A stretch of 64,000 nt of DNA, from the NCBI GenBank assembly GCA_000497125.2, contig CM035321.1, positions 1,516,001 to 1,580,000 of the forward strand. Reading direction: 5' to 3'. The notes beneath the pieces were generated by a model that saw nothing but the letters and a program-made list of their open reading frames with translations, was not told the origin of the DNA and did not search any database. The position numbers and the translations under genes were made by a program. Shown piece after piece: positions 8,707-21,373 of this stretch (the stretch's first letter is position 1; each line of letters starts with the position of its first letter). This stretch comes from Spironucleus salmonicida (Eukaryota > Fornicata > Diplomonadida > Hexamitidae).

Positions 8707-11700
8707 TCATTGAAAATTCGATTTTGCCCCTGGTCTTTATGAACCAAATTTTTATGTCTAACCCACAGGTCCTCGTCTGAAATTAGTTTAGTTAGTGTTA
8801 ATAGTGCGAACTAAGCTCATTCCCACCAGTGAATAAAAATGTCGAGTAACCTTATCAGTAACAACCATCATACCTTTAAGTCCTCTTTCATGCCCTTTTA
8901 GTGTTTTTAAAACTTCTTAATGATTATATCTCATATATGATTTATCATAAATTTTCTTTATCTCATCGCGCTTCTTTTAAAGTTATTATAATACAAGGGC
9001 TGAATTATCGGTCTCTACAGGATTAATTCCTAAGGGTAACAAAATTTTATTAACTATTTTTAGTTTCTAATCAATGTCTTTGCTAGGTTTAGGAATAAAT
9101 ACTTCTTTACCAGTGGCATCATATCCTACTGTAACTGAATCATAAAGTTAGGCTACTTATTTTAAAGTTCTTCTCTATACTCCCTAATTAATATTCTACT
9201 CAGATGGTCTTGCTAATGGAATTTAATTATCTTTCTAGTCATTTGACACTTTTGTGTTAAATAGTATATTTTTGGACTTCTTTGTATTAGAATTATAAAA
9301 ATCAGAAACTGACGGCCTTTCTGTATCACTATTTCCTGCTTCTATTGCTTCAAAGTTTAAATCTGACTAATTAATATTAGATCCTTAAATATTCTAGTCA
9401 TTCTCCTCTGTATTAGATATGCCTGTAAATTAAACATTACTTTGACAATGTGGGCATATTATAGTCGCCGGAGTAGCAATCAAATCATTGGAAGTTAATT
9501 TTGGCGTATTGGTAATTCTTTAGGTATGTCCTTGGGTTATAGAAGTTCTTGTACCATTCACAGATAATTTTTCCGGTTTGATCTTATCCACAAGAATTCC
9601 ATTGCTTGACTTCAAAATGTTACTGTTTACTAAGGCTGGCAAATCTGAAGTAAAATTGACTTCTTAATCGCCCTTAATTTATTAACATTGCGTTTACTTA
9701 TCTTGCTATAATAGAAATCTCTTAATTTCACTTTCAACTTAGTCAATTATTTACAAATCCTAATGTGCTAGCTATTTTAAAGTATCATTAAAATTAGATA
9801 CTAAACCTTATTGCTTCTGCATTATTTATTAAATTTCCTCTTCGCTTAGCTGATTGCTGGTTTAAATATTAACAAATTTTGCATTCTCTGCTTCTATTTG
9901 ATCTTTGATTCTGAATAGTAATTTACGTGTAGGCGATTCTGTTGGAGTAATTAGAATATCTTATTAGGTTTGATTACCCTATTCAGCACAATCACGAATA
10001 TTAGCATGCATAAGGTTTCTGTCATTAGAGAAATTTTCATCATATGCATTATTCTAATTATTACTATCAGTATGACTATTCATATTATCAATATAAATAT
10101 TATTATTACTATTACATTTATCATTGTAATTATTAGTAGAAAGCTCTTTAGTAGTCCCTATATTAAGATCGGAAATTAATCCTTCTTACACGTCAATCAC
10201 TTTCTAATGATTATTAGAAAATTCAATCTCCTAACCATTAATTTGTTATTTATTATCTTACATAATTTAATTTTTAAGTTACTAAATCTCATTTTTAAGT
10301 TTCGTCTCAGTTAATTTTTATTCTTTTTTAGCTACTTCTAATTATTTTTAAGCGAATTAATAGGCCTCAAATTTCTCATCCATTTATCCTAAAAGAAAAT
10401 TAACCTCATCCTGAATTTCTTATGGAAAACCTTCCAACAAACTAACAAATTTTTATTTCAATTCTGCGTTTTTAAGAGGTTTTTAAACCTTTTCTTTTGA
10501 TTTTGAAACAGATTTTTTGAGGTTTTTAGAAGGTTTTGATATAGGTGTCTTTTCATCATTTTAAATTGCATTTTGCTCATCTCTTAAATTACTTTCATTC
10601 TCTGAATTATTAGCCTCTGGAACTGAAATTTCGGTTTTTTCTGATGGAACCTCTGAGTTAATCTCTTAATTTTGACCATTTTTACTATATTTAAACTTTT
10701 CAAGTAACAACGCACAAGTATCATTTCCATCTGCTTTAAGACCTGTGATTTCCCTAAAGGCTTCTGATTCAACATTTTTTATATGTTGCTGAGCCTTTAA
10801 TGCATTTGACTTCTGGTCTTCCTAAAGTTGATGTAATTTATTTTTTATATCATCTTGTTTCTTTTGCTTTTAGTTTGGCTAAGATTTATCAGATATCTTT
10901 GCTGGTTTTTCAGAAGCTAATGCAGAGGTTAATTAAACATTTAAATTCGTGAGTTCAAGCTTGTACTATTCATTTTGTTATACAATAGAAATTGATTTTC
11001 TCTCTAATTCTTCAAACTTTGTTTAAAATGTAGTAGATTTTTATTTAAAAAGCGCCGCATTTTTAGAAGTTTCTTCTATTTTTTCTTCTAGTTCACCTAT
11101 TGTGATATTTTATGTTTCTACTAATTATGTTAGTTCTTGTACTTCTTTTTATGTTTTAGAGGAGTTCAATTTGTCTTTGCCTTTAGATAAAATTTCAAAC
11201 TTCTTTATGTCTTTTGACGATTCAATAAGTTGTTCGCTAAGCTCTTTTTTTACAGTCTAAACATCAAAAAGTTAGTTCTCTAATTAGTTATAATCCGCAA
11301 CTTTTTCTGTTAATTTTTCTGTTAAAGAATCATAGGATTCTTTCATTGCGCTGTAGTCAGTAAGTTAATATTCTAGCTATGATATAGATCGGAATTAAAT
11401 TTCTTGCTTTTACGACAATTCGAGAACTTGTCTCTGTAAAATGACTGCTTTTCGTACAGCTTCATCTTTTTCTACTAACATCTTTTCGTTTTAATTAGTA
11501 AGCTAAATTGTACCTGTAAATAATTATGTATCCGTATCTTATCCAAAATCTGGTTTATAGCGATCTGAAGTTTGCTTCTTATTAAACAATTATTCTAACA
11601 AAAACTAAATTTATGACATATATTTTTATTTCTCCTTACCTTTATCCATTGTGATATCAGTTAATACATGTTAAAGCTATTCTTCTATCTAATTTTATGA

Positions 11701-12042
11701 ATGGTAAAGGCGTTCATATTATTCAGTCTAATTTTTGTAATATTCAACTTTACTATTTAATTCCTCAAAACCTTCTTACAAGATACCATCCATAACGTGA
11801 GTAGATTTTAAAAAAGGAACTTTCAATAAATAACTTTCTGATGAATCAATAATTTTTTTAAATATAGGCAAAACATTTTTTGGGTTTATATGATCGGTAT
11901 TGACATCACATTATAAATCTTATTCAAATAATACAAACATTTTTCTATTTGAAATCTGTTCGCGCAATTTCTTAAACTGCGAAATAATTTCAGATTAGAC
12001 AACTTATTTCTATTCATTGAACAATTTTTGTTTAAAATCCAT
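8707..12042 (-). CDS. large coiled-coil protein, 1111 aa
   Basis: One uninterrupted minus-strand frame from ATG 12042 (MDFKQKLFNEQKQVVQSE) to TGA 8707. Residues ~90-420 are heptad-rich, Gln/Glu/Lys-rich coiled coil; the middle is low complexity with Asn-rich runs. A short ICPHCQSN Cys-x2-Cys element lies around residue 850. The last ~200 residues look globular and basic (GYDATGKEVFIPKPSKDID, MRYNHQEVLKTLKGHE). The architecture resembles cytoskeletal, basal-body or Golgin-like proteins, but no named domain is identifiable. Its stop lies 9 bp from the end of the convergent Rag-like gene; the next coiled-coil gene upstream on the same strand ends 42 bp away. Confidence 0.8.
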
Positions 12043-12084
12043 TATAAGCGGAAAATTATATATAATTAAATAATATAATAAACA

Positions 12085-12654
12085 TCATTTCCGCCCATTT
12101 ATAATATGTTTTATCTTATCAAGATAAAAATCAGTACTAGGACTAAGAACTTATGGGACTGAGATATTACGTGCTTGTTTTTAATAAGATAGAGGTAGAG
12201 GTACTATTTTTGGGACAACGATTTACTAAGGAAATTGTTCCATTTGATTAAGATTTTTCTCCATTAATTGTCGTTTCATTTCTTATGCAATTTTAATTTT
12301 AAGTCCCAATTCATCAATCTTTAGGTTATCGTCTTATTAGTGCTATTTGTGTAAATTGACCTTATTTTCTAACAAATCAATACAGGAAATAAGAGAATAT
12401 ATCAAATCTGACTTAGTAAGCTCAGAAAGCTTTTTAAAGATTTCATACTTGTTATATTTTTCTGGTTCTTGAATCTAAGAAACCTTTTAAATGGTTTGTA
12501 ATGTACTTTTAGATGTTACTTAAGATATATATTCTTAAGGTATAAGTAATCTAGTAGTTTGTGCTTATAAGATTTCTAGTTTTAGTTACTCTATCTATTC
12601 TTCTTATTTTATAATAACAAATTGCTGCTCATTAACTGACTAACTTATATTCAT
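12085..12654 (-). CDS. coiled-coil hypothetical protein, 189 aa
   Basis: Minus strand, ATG 12654 (MNISQSVNEQQFVIIKQEE) to TGA 12085, many TAA/TAG as Gln. Residues 10-35 and 95-150 are predicted helical/coiled coil (DDNLKIDELGLKIKIAQEM). The C-terminus is basic. It lies in tandem upstream of the 1111-residue coiled-coil gene with a 42-bp spacer and may share a cytoskeletal role, which is inference only. Confidence 0.7.
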
Positions 12655-12815
12655 TTCTAAAAACAAATTTGTATATTAATTTTTATTGTGTAATAAACTA
12701 TCTTTATATAAATTTAGTAACAAAAGATCATGATAATAAAATATAATAAATATATATACGTTAAATCATTAATATGTAGCATACTATATAATATTAGTAT
12801 AAATAAGTAAATCAA

Positions 12816-15800
12816 ATGGGCAGTTCATCATCATAATTTATTTATTATACACTAGATGCTCCAAAAATTAAGTAATTACCATTTAAATTATAAATATTAT
12901 CTGAACAAGTGTCGAAGTCCCAATTTACCTAAAGTTTTAAAGCAATAAATCCTTTATATTAATAGATACTGTTAGTAAAAGCTATATAATTTCCAGAAAA
13001 AATAGATATCTAAAACTTATTATTTTTAGAAAAATATCACTAATAGTGTATATCATTGCTTAAATTTTCGATTGCATCTCTATTTTCTTTCTAGTAAAAT
13101 ATACTTTATTTATCGCGACCATTTCTACCAAAAACATTTGAAAATATTCGTACAAATCTTAAATTCTATATATACTAAGCATTAAGAGCAGTAAACGAAC
13201 TTCATTAACATGATTTAGTTCATGGTAATATTAAATTGGAAAATTTTTTAGTAACAGATACGCAAGAAGTTTTTCTTGTGGATTCCTTGATATCAAAACC
13301 AGGTACAGTATAAGACGAATTATAACTATAATTTTATTATGGATATGGTGATCCAAATAGAATCTGTAATGATTTTTTCATGTCGTAGAAATAAAATGAT
13401 AACTTTGAATTAGGTTTAGTTATTTATCAACTATGCGGTAAAGTTTTGACACAGTAGGTAATATAAAGTAATATATTTGATTTTGATAATATTGATGATG
13501 ATATTTGTATAATTATTAAAAAACTACTATCTAGATAATGTGTACCTGAAATTGAAGTAAAAATAGATTATCATGTTGAATAGTTATTAAATTTAAGATT
13601 TTATCTACCAAATACTAGGTACGGGGATATTAACATGCTGCTTAGTATTGGAAATACATATATTGGATTAGAAGTCGAAAATGAAGCATTAATTATAATA
13701 ATATTGCATTTACTACATCGACTTAATAATTTCTCAGATATAAATGAATCGGTGGAGAAAAAAGTTTTATCATTTATTGAAATTGTTTTTTCTAGGGTTA
13801 AATGTGATCTTTAGTTATTGATATTGTAAGTTGTATTTTGTTTAGTTGAAAAGCTGGAAGTTAACTAAAATAAGAACTATTTAATATTTTTTACCAATAT
13901 ATTATCCATACTTCCTGAAATTAATGAAGAATTATATTATTATCCTTTCATAATAATATGCAAATTTTTTGTTACGAATGACTTATAATAGGATATAGTT
14001 CAAATTATTAATTCTAAGCTGCGAAATAATAATAAAATAGACATATTAAAATTTATTAAGACGAAAAATATAAATATTTTTGAAAGTTCAATTGACTAAT
14101 TTTATCTAGTTTTATGTTTCACTAAATTGTATAAGTCAGTTATTAAATTATCTCCTAAAGATAATAATTTGCATATGTTTTTGGAAGATTTAATGATAAC
14201 ATATTAGTATTCATTCATGGGACGATTATTATTACTTTGTCATGATAATGTTAAAGATACTGGAATAGCAAATCTACTATCAACATTTTTATTTAATATG
14301 TAAGATTTTACATCTACCTCTTAAATATTAATATCTAGAATTATTATCCTAGTAAATTCACGATAATAAGATATTTCTTCATCATTTTTATTATATGCTT
14401 AAGAATCAGAATAATATAAATATTGTGTTGATTAAATAATTTAAAATTAATGCATGAGTCAATAATTTAATGTTGAATTGCTGAATCTATTTATAAAAAG
14501 AATATAAATGGGCGGTGTGTAGCCTAAGATGTTATATAATTTCTTAGAATTTTTATTTTAACGATTAATCTAGATATTTTTTACTAAATTAGATGGAACA
14601 TTTGTAGTCAGATATTAAACCCTTATATAAATCACCTAAGTCATATAATAATTACTTATTGACGACGAAGATAATTCTCCAGTTTTAATAAATTAATTAT
14701 TATCGAATCTTATTATTGAAAAAGTTATGTCCTAGCTTAAAATTTTATTTAGATAACAACTAGATTTAAATCTTGAATAAGTAACAACTGAAGATCCTCT
14801 AATAGAAGCTAAACTGTTAATTATCTAAAAAAATCTTTTAAAATTACACATTATTTTCTAAATAGTAGATGGAAAATATCATTAATGTATTTTCAAACAA
14901 ATTTTAGAATAACAGCTTAAAAATCATATTTTTATGGAATAACTTTTGATTTTTCTTATTATTAACTCTCATATTATTTTCAATGAGATTTCATAAGCCA
15001 TATAAACCTCGAAAATAAAAGTAATAGATTAAAATATCACATAAATTATTTATATTAAAGATTCCAGACTTGAAGCGAGGTTAACTCCTTTTAAAATAAA
15101 TAAAGTATCTGTTAAATCTTTGGTACATTCATTCTCATTCGAAGAATAAGTTATTGAATAAAAATCAATGTTTGAATTTTTAATGAAAGATTATCAGTGG
15201 ATTTTTTAAAATAGAAGTCTATAGAATTATATTATTACTACATTTTTAAATCATAATATGAGTATGAATCCAGAATCAAAGTTTCTATAGTAATTTTCTT
15301 CTAACGAAAAAATTTAATAATAATTAATTCAATTTGCTATAAATTTTTAATAATAAATATAAGCAAATAATGTTAATGACTTTTATAATTTTAATACAAA
15401 TACTAATTTACCTTTTGCTGAAACTTTTTATAATTTTATCAATAATTCTTCATGCTATACAGTTATAAATAAATTATTAACAAATCCAATAAATGCATAG
15501 ATTTTTACTCCTAACTTGAATAAATTAAACTTTATTTGTTCGTAGCAACTTCCAGTTACATTGATTAAATGTATTACCACAGAAGATAATTTAATCTATA
15601 TAGTTGAAGAAAATAATAATTTCTAAGTATGTCAATTTTTCATTCCTTCAAATATCAATTAAATTATTTTCAATAGGCTACATTATTTATATTAAACTAC
15701 TACTATTAAAATAAACTCCTAATCTACAGAGTTGAATTAATTCTCTCTGAATTTTAAGTAGCTTACTTTAGAATAAATTTTACGGTAGTATCCATTATAC

Positions 15801-16634
15801 GAGTATAAGTTTGATTTTGATATTAGTAATATTCATGTTACTTCGAGCAACATTTATTTATCTAGCACTACCTAAACGTTATAATTATTTATTAACTAAC
15901 ATAGTTTATTATTTTAATCTGCTTAAAATATTTTTTAAAAATAAAATTTTCTTATGTTCTATTCTGAGCAATTTCCGACTTCGATGATCCTTAAAACTGA
16001 CTAAAATTTAGAATTATAAGATAAAGTGTAGCTTTCGTAGTATATAATATCAAAACTACGTAAAACTACAAAAGTTAAGCAACTTAATAAAATAAGATAT
16101 ATAAAAGAACGCGCTTTTGGTGCTGATTAGTCTATTTTTAAGTAAGGTTATTTTTACTCGTGGAGTAAATAAATTATAACATAAGATTATTAAGGATTAA
16201 TTATTAAATAAATGATATTGAAAGAAAAGATTATATATGTTACTTTTATTGAATAAATTATTATTGTCTTAGATTTGAAAGTGTAACTGTATGATTACGA
16301 TTTCGATCTAATTTAGGAGCTACTATTTGATAAGTAAATTAATAGATGCTTTTAAATTGAGTAATAAATATTTATTACTACGAATAATTAGGTTTATATT
16401 ATTTAAAACAATAAATTAATGTCAACGTTAAATTTACATATTATCAATAACATAATTAAATATAATGAATAAATAATATTATGTAATTAGTTCTAGATAT
16501 TTAGTTTTGACCAATTTACTAAAATTGTGTAACCTGTGGTTATTTAATAGGTTTCTCTTATCAAGTTAGTTACTATCTATTAAAAATACTTAGTTATTAT
16601 ATACGAAACTGGATTTATTGAATTTTTAAAGTGA
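12816..16634 (+). CDS. VPS15: VPS15-like PI3-kinase regulatory subunit (pseudokinase + helical repeats + WD40-like)
   Basis: 1272 residues, ATG 12816 to TGA 16632. It begins MGSSSS, fitting N-myristoylation at Gly2 as in VPS15. Residues ~20-250 are a divergent kinase domain: LLVKAIQF (Lys55), then LVHGNIKLENFLV at ~134-146, close to the VPS15 HGDIKxEN loop but with Asn138 for the catalytic Asp, and FLVDSL for the DFG region. A long Leu/Ile-rich helical-repeat region follows, and the last ~400 residues alternate short beta-like segments as in the VPS15 WD40 propeller. Known family role: partner of VPS34 making PI3P on endosomal and autophagic membranes, consistent with the PROPPIN gene at 31172. 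Very A+T- and Gln(TAA/TAG)-rich. Confidence 0.7.
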
Positions 16635-17374
16635 AGTATTTTGTTTAATTTGTTCAATTAGTTGTTTAACAATATTACTACAGTTATGTTTCTAAATAAA
16701 TGTCTAGTTTGAATAGATATGTATGTTCTTAAATGAAATGCTGTCAATAACCTATCACTATTTATTATACTTGTTTTCAATACTAGTAATTTTATTTTAT
16801 ATTATTCAGGTAGCTGAGGTTCAAATAGTGCTATTCTAAAAATAACTTTAGTATTATACTATAGAAAACATTGATTTTAAAACTAAAAATATACTCCAGA
16901 ATTCCTATTTTGAAAGGTTTTATTATGAATATAATTTCTTTTTCATTATATTTAATTCTAGATTGCATTTTAGATGATAGTATCACAATAATTAGTAATA
17001 AATATGTATTCATATATCTTTGTTTTTAATCTCTATTGTATTTAGACAATTAATAAGTTATTTATATAACTATATAATAATAGAAATATATTTATTAAAA
17101 ATCAATTATTGATAAATAAAGTCAAAGAAATAATAAAATATTACATAAATATTATACATTATATATTCTATTTTATTCTACAACGTGGTATAATAAATTA
17201 TATATGTTTAATTGATATTATTCTATTAAACGAAGTTACTACTTTATATATATAATGAAATATAATTAATATCTGCATATTTTTTTAAAAAATCCAAACC
17301 ACATATATCTCAAACACAAATAATGTAATATTATAATAAAATCTTCACTATTTACAAAAGTCATTTCAATATAA
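16635..17374. other. A+T-rich spacer
   Basis: About 740 bp of highly A+T-rich DNA after VPS15. A 78-codon hydrophobic minus-strand frame (16777-17013, MNTYLLLIIVILSSKM) is open, but its composition simply follows the A+T bias and I do not call it. No repeats or RNA genes seen. Confidence 0.45.
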
Positions 17375-17764
17375 ATGACAAAGCAAAACTATTCCAAGTG
17401 GACTGGCTAAGAAGAGGAAGTTATTAAAGCTGAGATTAACAATCAACTGTATATACTTAATAGGGGCAAATTATCATGGATTTAAATATCTAAAGTTATT
17501 GAAACTAAAACACCCCGCCAATGCTATGATTGGTACCAAATCAGAAAAGATAGATAGTCTGAAAAACCTCATTAGTGGAAAAAAGAAGAGGAAGAGTTAA
17601 TTTTGTAACTTGTTGAATAGAATATATCTATTAAAGAAATATCCACTTATTTCATCAACATGAGTGTCAGCTAAATTAGAAACAAGATCAGATACGTTAA
17701 TGAGATAAAGGATAAGAAAAAGTTAGATGGCTCATTTGGAGTATTTAACGATTTATTTAACTGA
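17375..17764 (+). CDS. Myb/SANT-like DNA-binding protein, 129 aa
   Basis: ATG 17375 (MTKQNYSKWTGQEEEVI) to TGA 17762. Repeat 1 (residues ~7-55) has KWTGQEEEVI, LSWIQISKVI and the recognition-helix-like TPRQCYDWYQ. Repeat 2 (~65-110) has QWKKEEEELILQLVE and a second three-helix pattern ending QIRNKIRYV. Spaced Trp/aromatic residues and the (K/R)QCxxW/Y motif are typical of R2R3-type Myb domains. A nuclear sequence-specific DNA-binding role is likely. Two related genes in the window (30159, 35707) share the PRQC/PKQV recognition motif. Confidence 0.75.
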
Positions 17765-17937
17765 ATAGACATAAATCAGGAAACTTTTTTTTCTTAAACT
17801 AATTATTTTTTTAAGTGACGACTCTATTAATTATATACTTTATTTTATATTTTCATCATATTATCTTTATTTTATGCAATCTACAATATCTAATACTATA
17901 TTCTTATATATCATATAATATTCCTAGCAGACTAACA

Positions 17938-18420
17938 ATGAATCCAAAGTAAAAACTTACTAATCTTTTGCGTGTTCAGAACTCTCAGATCAAAAAAATC
18001 TAAAGCTTTGAATCACAAAAAATAGCACGGTGCTAAATAACTACTGGACATAATATATCATTATCCCCAATTATATAAAAAGCCATCAACACTCATAACT
18101 CTCAGCCTGCACCATACTACCAAAATATTTTCAATATAAATATTCCGCAGGAGTAAATTAGACTTAAAAAATACGTATTCTAGGAAGATTATAAGTATCT
18201 TTTCGCGCTTACGAAAACCCTTGTTTTCAAGGAAATACGTAGACGTTTCACAAAGCTAAAATCAGAGTTCTGCCAAATAGATATTTTCGACGACACATTT
18301 GCTTATTTATTTGAGGCACGGTAAGAAAATAAGAAAGAGTATGGCAACGAATGGTTTGAGCAGGAGCTGCTGCGCGTTCGCAAGATGAAAAATCTAGTAT
18401 GGAGGGCTAAGTTTTAGTGA
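17938..18420 (+). CDS. hypothetical basic protein, 160 aa (possible extended C-terminus)
   Basis: ATG 17938 (MNPKQKLTNLLRVQNSQI) to TGA 18418. Basic N-terminal half, then a helical region rich in Lys/Glu/Arg and aromatics (FQEDYKYLFALTKTLV, FEARQENKKEYGNEW). The frame continues past this TGA with a clear hydrophobic segment before low-complexity sequence (see next feature). No recognised family. Confidence 0.6.
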
Positions 18421-18543
18421 AAGTAGTTGAAGATGCTGAATTATGTACTTTCGTTTGGGATCTATGGAATTGTGATAGTTTGTTCAGTTAAGGGTTTACT
18501 GAAAGTGTAAATTTGGAGTATTTACCGAATAAAAAGGTAAATT
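18421..18543 (+). other. in-frame hydrophobic extension after the TGA of the preceding gene
   Basis: Directly after TGA 18418 the same frame reads KQLKMLNYVLSFGIYG, then a strongly hydrophobic stretch (IVIVCSVKGLLKV) and a basic tail. This looks like a tail-anchor or membrane segment. Either the TGA is a sequence error or is read through, or ATG 18433 starts a separate tiny membrane protein, or the likeness is chance. Confidence 0.3.
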
Positions 18544-18602
18544 AATGATAATGATTAAAATTAGAGATTATAGTTATTAAACTCGGGTTTAGATTCCAGA
18601 AA

Positions 18603-19619
18603 TCACTCGTTCTGTAACAGACATTCGCAGCATCCATAGAGGCCAATGTTGTCCTGAAGAATAACGCTGATTCTTCTGTTTTTGACAATATGAGAGAGTC
18701 TACCCTTGTCATAAAGACCGTCCATAAACTTTTTGTTGACAAATGCATCCTTGAGAAGATCCATGTTCTTTGCCATGATACCACCAGCAATAAATATTTC
18801 AGATGGCAAGAAGCCAGCACAAAGGTCAGAAATAGAACGACCGTAGAAGTTGAAGAAAATAGCCATGATCTTCTTGAAGGTCTCGTCACCTTTGTTAGCA
18901 TTGATAGCAACGTGAGATGGCTGGTCATCTTCAGAAGCAGGAAGCGAGATTAGCTCAGAAACCATTTTGTCAGAACCACCAGTAACACCAAGATAAGCAT
19001 TAAGCTGGGCTTCGGTTTTACCCATGAAGAACTGGGCAATGCAAGCAATACCATTTCCAGATACGAAACGCTCATAAGATATGTGCTAGGAGTTGTGTTT
19101 TTTCTGCATAAAAGTCACTAATTCATATTCAATAGGGCATGATGGACCAAAACGAAGATGTCCACCTTCACAAGGGAAAACAGTTGTGCCAGCTACGTAA
19201 CCTACACCAAGACCAGTACCTGCACCAAGATATAATTTAACACCCGTATGTAAGGGATTTGGAACAATAATATCGACTGCATCATTGGTGACGAATCTGG
19301 AAATAATCCACCATCCGATTGCCTGGAAGTCGTTAATGAATTTGACAGAGAAGCCCAGAGTAGAAGCAAATTCCTCAGAGTTATACTTGTATGCAGTATT
19401 TTCATTAGTCAATGTACAGTGTTTACCATCAACTGGTCCAGCCATAGCCAAACAGCAAGATTTTATACCTTTGATGCTATGTTTAGAAATAAAATCTTAA
19501 ATAGCAGAAATAAGAGTGGGGTGTTCACGAGTAACATAATACTCAGTATGAATCATATCTTTGCCATTTATAGAAGACAGACGAAGGTTAGTACCACCAA
19601 TATCACCTGTGATATACAT
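18603..19619 (-). CDS. glk: glucokinase (bacterial-type ROK/Glk family)
   Basis: 338 residues on the minus strand, ATG 19619 to TGA 18603. N-terminal ATP-binding loop MYITGDIGGTNLRLS; LAMAGPVDGK; catalytic-Asp motif VKFINDFQAIGW; second phosphate loop LYLGAGTGLGVGY; PCEGGHLRFGPS with the glucose-binding EGGH; and IFIAGGIMAKN near the end. All match Glk-type glucokinases, which in diplomonads and trichomonads replace the eukaryotic hexokinase. It phosphorylates glucose to glucose-6-phosphate with ATP in the cytosol, the first step of glycolysis. Less A+T-rich codon use than its neighbours suggests high expression. The hexose transporter at 46018 supplies its substrate. Confidence 0.93.
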
Positions 19620-20202
19620 TTTAGTGAAGTGGTTGATTTGATTTACTTATATTACATAATATTATATCGATTTGATAATATTAGTTATTGTCAGTTATTA
19701 ATTAATAATGTTTTGTCAAAATAACGCGATATAATGAAATTATAGAAAAACTCATTATATAATTAAATGGCTTATATGGATTATACTTATACCTACCAAA
19801 TAATATACTTATTTTATTAATATTTAAAGGAGATACTAATTAAAACACCTTGTTTATTTTGTTCATAAATACTAATAAAACATATTAACATAACTTATAA
19901 ACTGTAACTTTTGTCCCACTAATATTATTTGTATTATCTCAAATATATATATGCTTATCCTAATGACACATAATAATAACTGTTTTCTGTTAAGTAATAA
20001 ATATCGATGCAAGATTTACACTGATCAATTTAACCTTTATTAAAAATAGTCAAAGATTAAAGGTTGCAATATTTATAAATAAAATAATATTAAACAACCA
20101 ATCTTAAATACTATAGTTATACTGCAAATTTTCATCCTAAAATAATGAGAACTATTTCATAATATCTAGTAATTGATAAAATGAATTTAAATCAATCAGT
20201 AT
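19620..20202. other. A+T-rich spacer
   Basis: About 580 bp upstream of glucokinase and downstream of the thioesterase. Highly A+T-rich; no frame has protein-like content. A frame running plus-strand over 19419-19724 is antisense of glucokinase plus spacer. Confidence 0.5.
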
Positions 20203-21048
20203 TCAGTTCATTCGTAAATGGGGCATAAGTCTATCAACAATAAAATTCTCATTGTATTTGTAGTCTCCATGCTCTAAATTTGTTACTTCGAAAACAACTC
20301 TATCTTATTCTACCATTGATCTTAATCCAAAAGTATCTTTTAAATACTCTTCACGTTCGTGGTAAAGTTATACTTCTGAATCTGATCCTTATTTCCAAAC
20401 CCCAAAAAATGTACTTTACCAGGGTTAAATAGTCTCGTCTTAAGGGCCACCAAATAGAACAATTTTATCAACAGACATAAAATTAACTTTTCTTTATTCA
20501 TCATAATCTTTGATATTATCAATTAGTGGCTGAGATTTCGCTTTTTCTGTATAAATTTCTAGTTTGTAGGGATTTCTCCAATATTATGAAGGACCCAGAT
20601 GTGTTTAAACTAAATTTGTATATTCTGCTATCTATACTAATTTTTCTATATAATATGGTAAATAATTACCTTTACATTTAGATTATATACCACAGAAAAA
20701 TCCCCCTTGTGGCCCTGCGAGAGAGATAAATCTTACCATTGGTGAAATTCTATGATTGTAATCTTCTAACAATGCTCTCATTAAGTAACCTCCTTAGCTA
20801 TGACCAACGCCAATATATCCATTTAAAGTTACTGGATACTCACTTATACATTCAGATAAAAGTTTTATTTATTATTACAGGTCCATGAAGATAGAATCTA
20901 TTTTACCTCTACCAATTTCACAATTAATAACAATAACACCAGATATTTCTCTTTCAATAATTCCTTTCATAAACTCCATATTTTAATGATGAGAGTCAAA
21001 TCCATGTATAAGCACTATAGGATACTAAGCCAATATAAATGCAAGCAT
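20203..21048 (-). CDS. PPT: palmitoyl-protein thioesterase
   Basis: 281 residues, minus strand, ATG 21048 to TGA 20203. Very short hydrophobic N-terminus (MLAFILAQYPIVLIHGFDS), a signal peptide if the preceding in-frame hydrophobic codons are also used. Alpha/beta-hydrolase catalytic triad visible: GVGHSQGG with Ser84, GGPQDETIQPWQS with Asp204, and NLEHGDYK with His260. The DETIxPWxS and HGD blocks are diagnostic of PPT1/PPT2. The enzyme removes palmitate from cysteines of S-acylated proteins, normally in the lysosome. Several TAA/TAG-Gln codons fall within conserved blocks, including HSQGG and IQPWQS. Confidence 0.9.
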
Positions 21049-21373
21049 TTTGAGAATGAGAAGTAAATTAGACCAATAACTTTTATTATAATTTTATTAA
21101 TATATAAATAATTAAAAACGTATTAATATTGTTGTATTTAAAAATAAATATAATTCCTGAATAACAATACAGGTTCAAGATTTTATTATTTAATCTTTTT
21201 TTATAATTTTGATACTAGTAACTTAAAAAATAATTAGAAACTAATTTAAAAAATACAATTAATGTATATAAGAACACTATTTACAAATAAATCGAGATAA
21301 TAATTTATATTTACATTCCTTAATAGAAAATAATTATTTTGCAATAATATATCGTATTACCCGAATATTAAAA
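21049..21373. other. A+T-rich spacer between divergent genes
   Basis: A+T-rich region between the divergently transcribed thioesterase and pseudokinase genes, likely holding both promoters. No gene or repeat seen. Confidence 0.5.

Noticed and set aside
16777-17013. 78-codon hydrophobic minus-strand frame
   Set aside because: Composition follows A+T bias; no motif; surrounding DNA is spacer-like.
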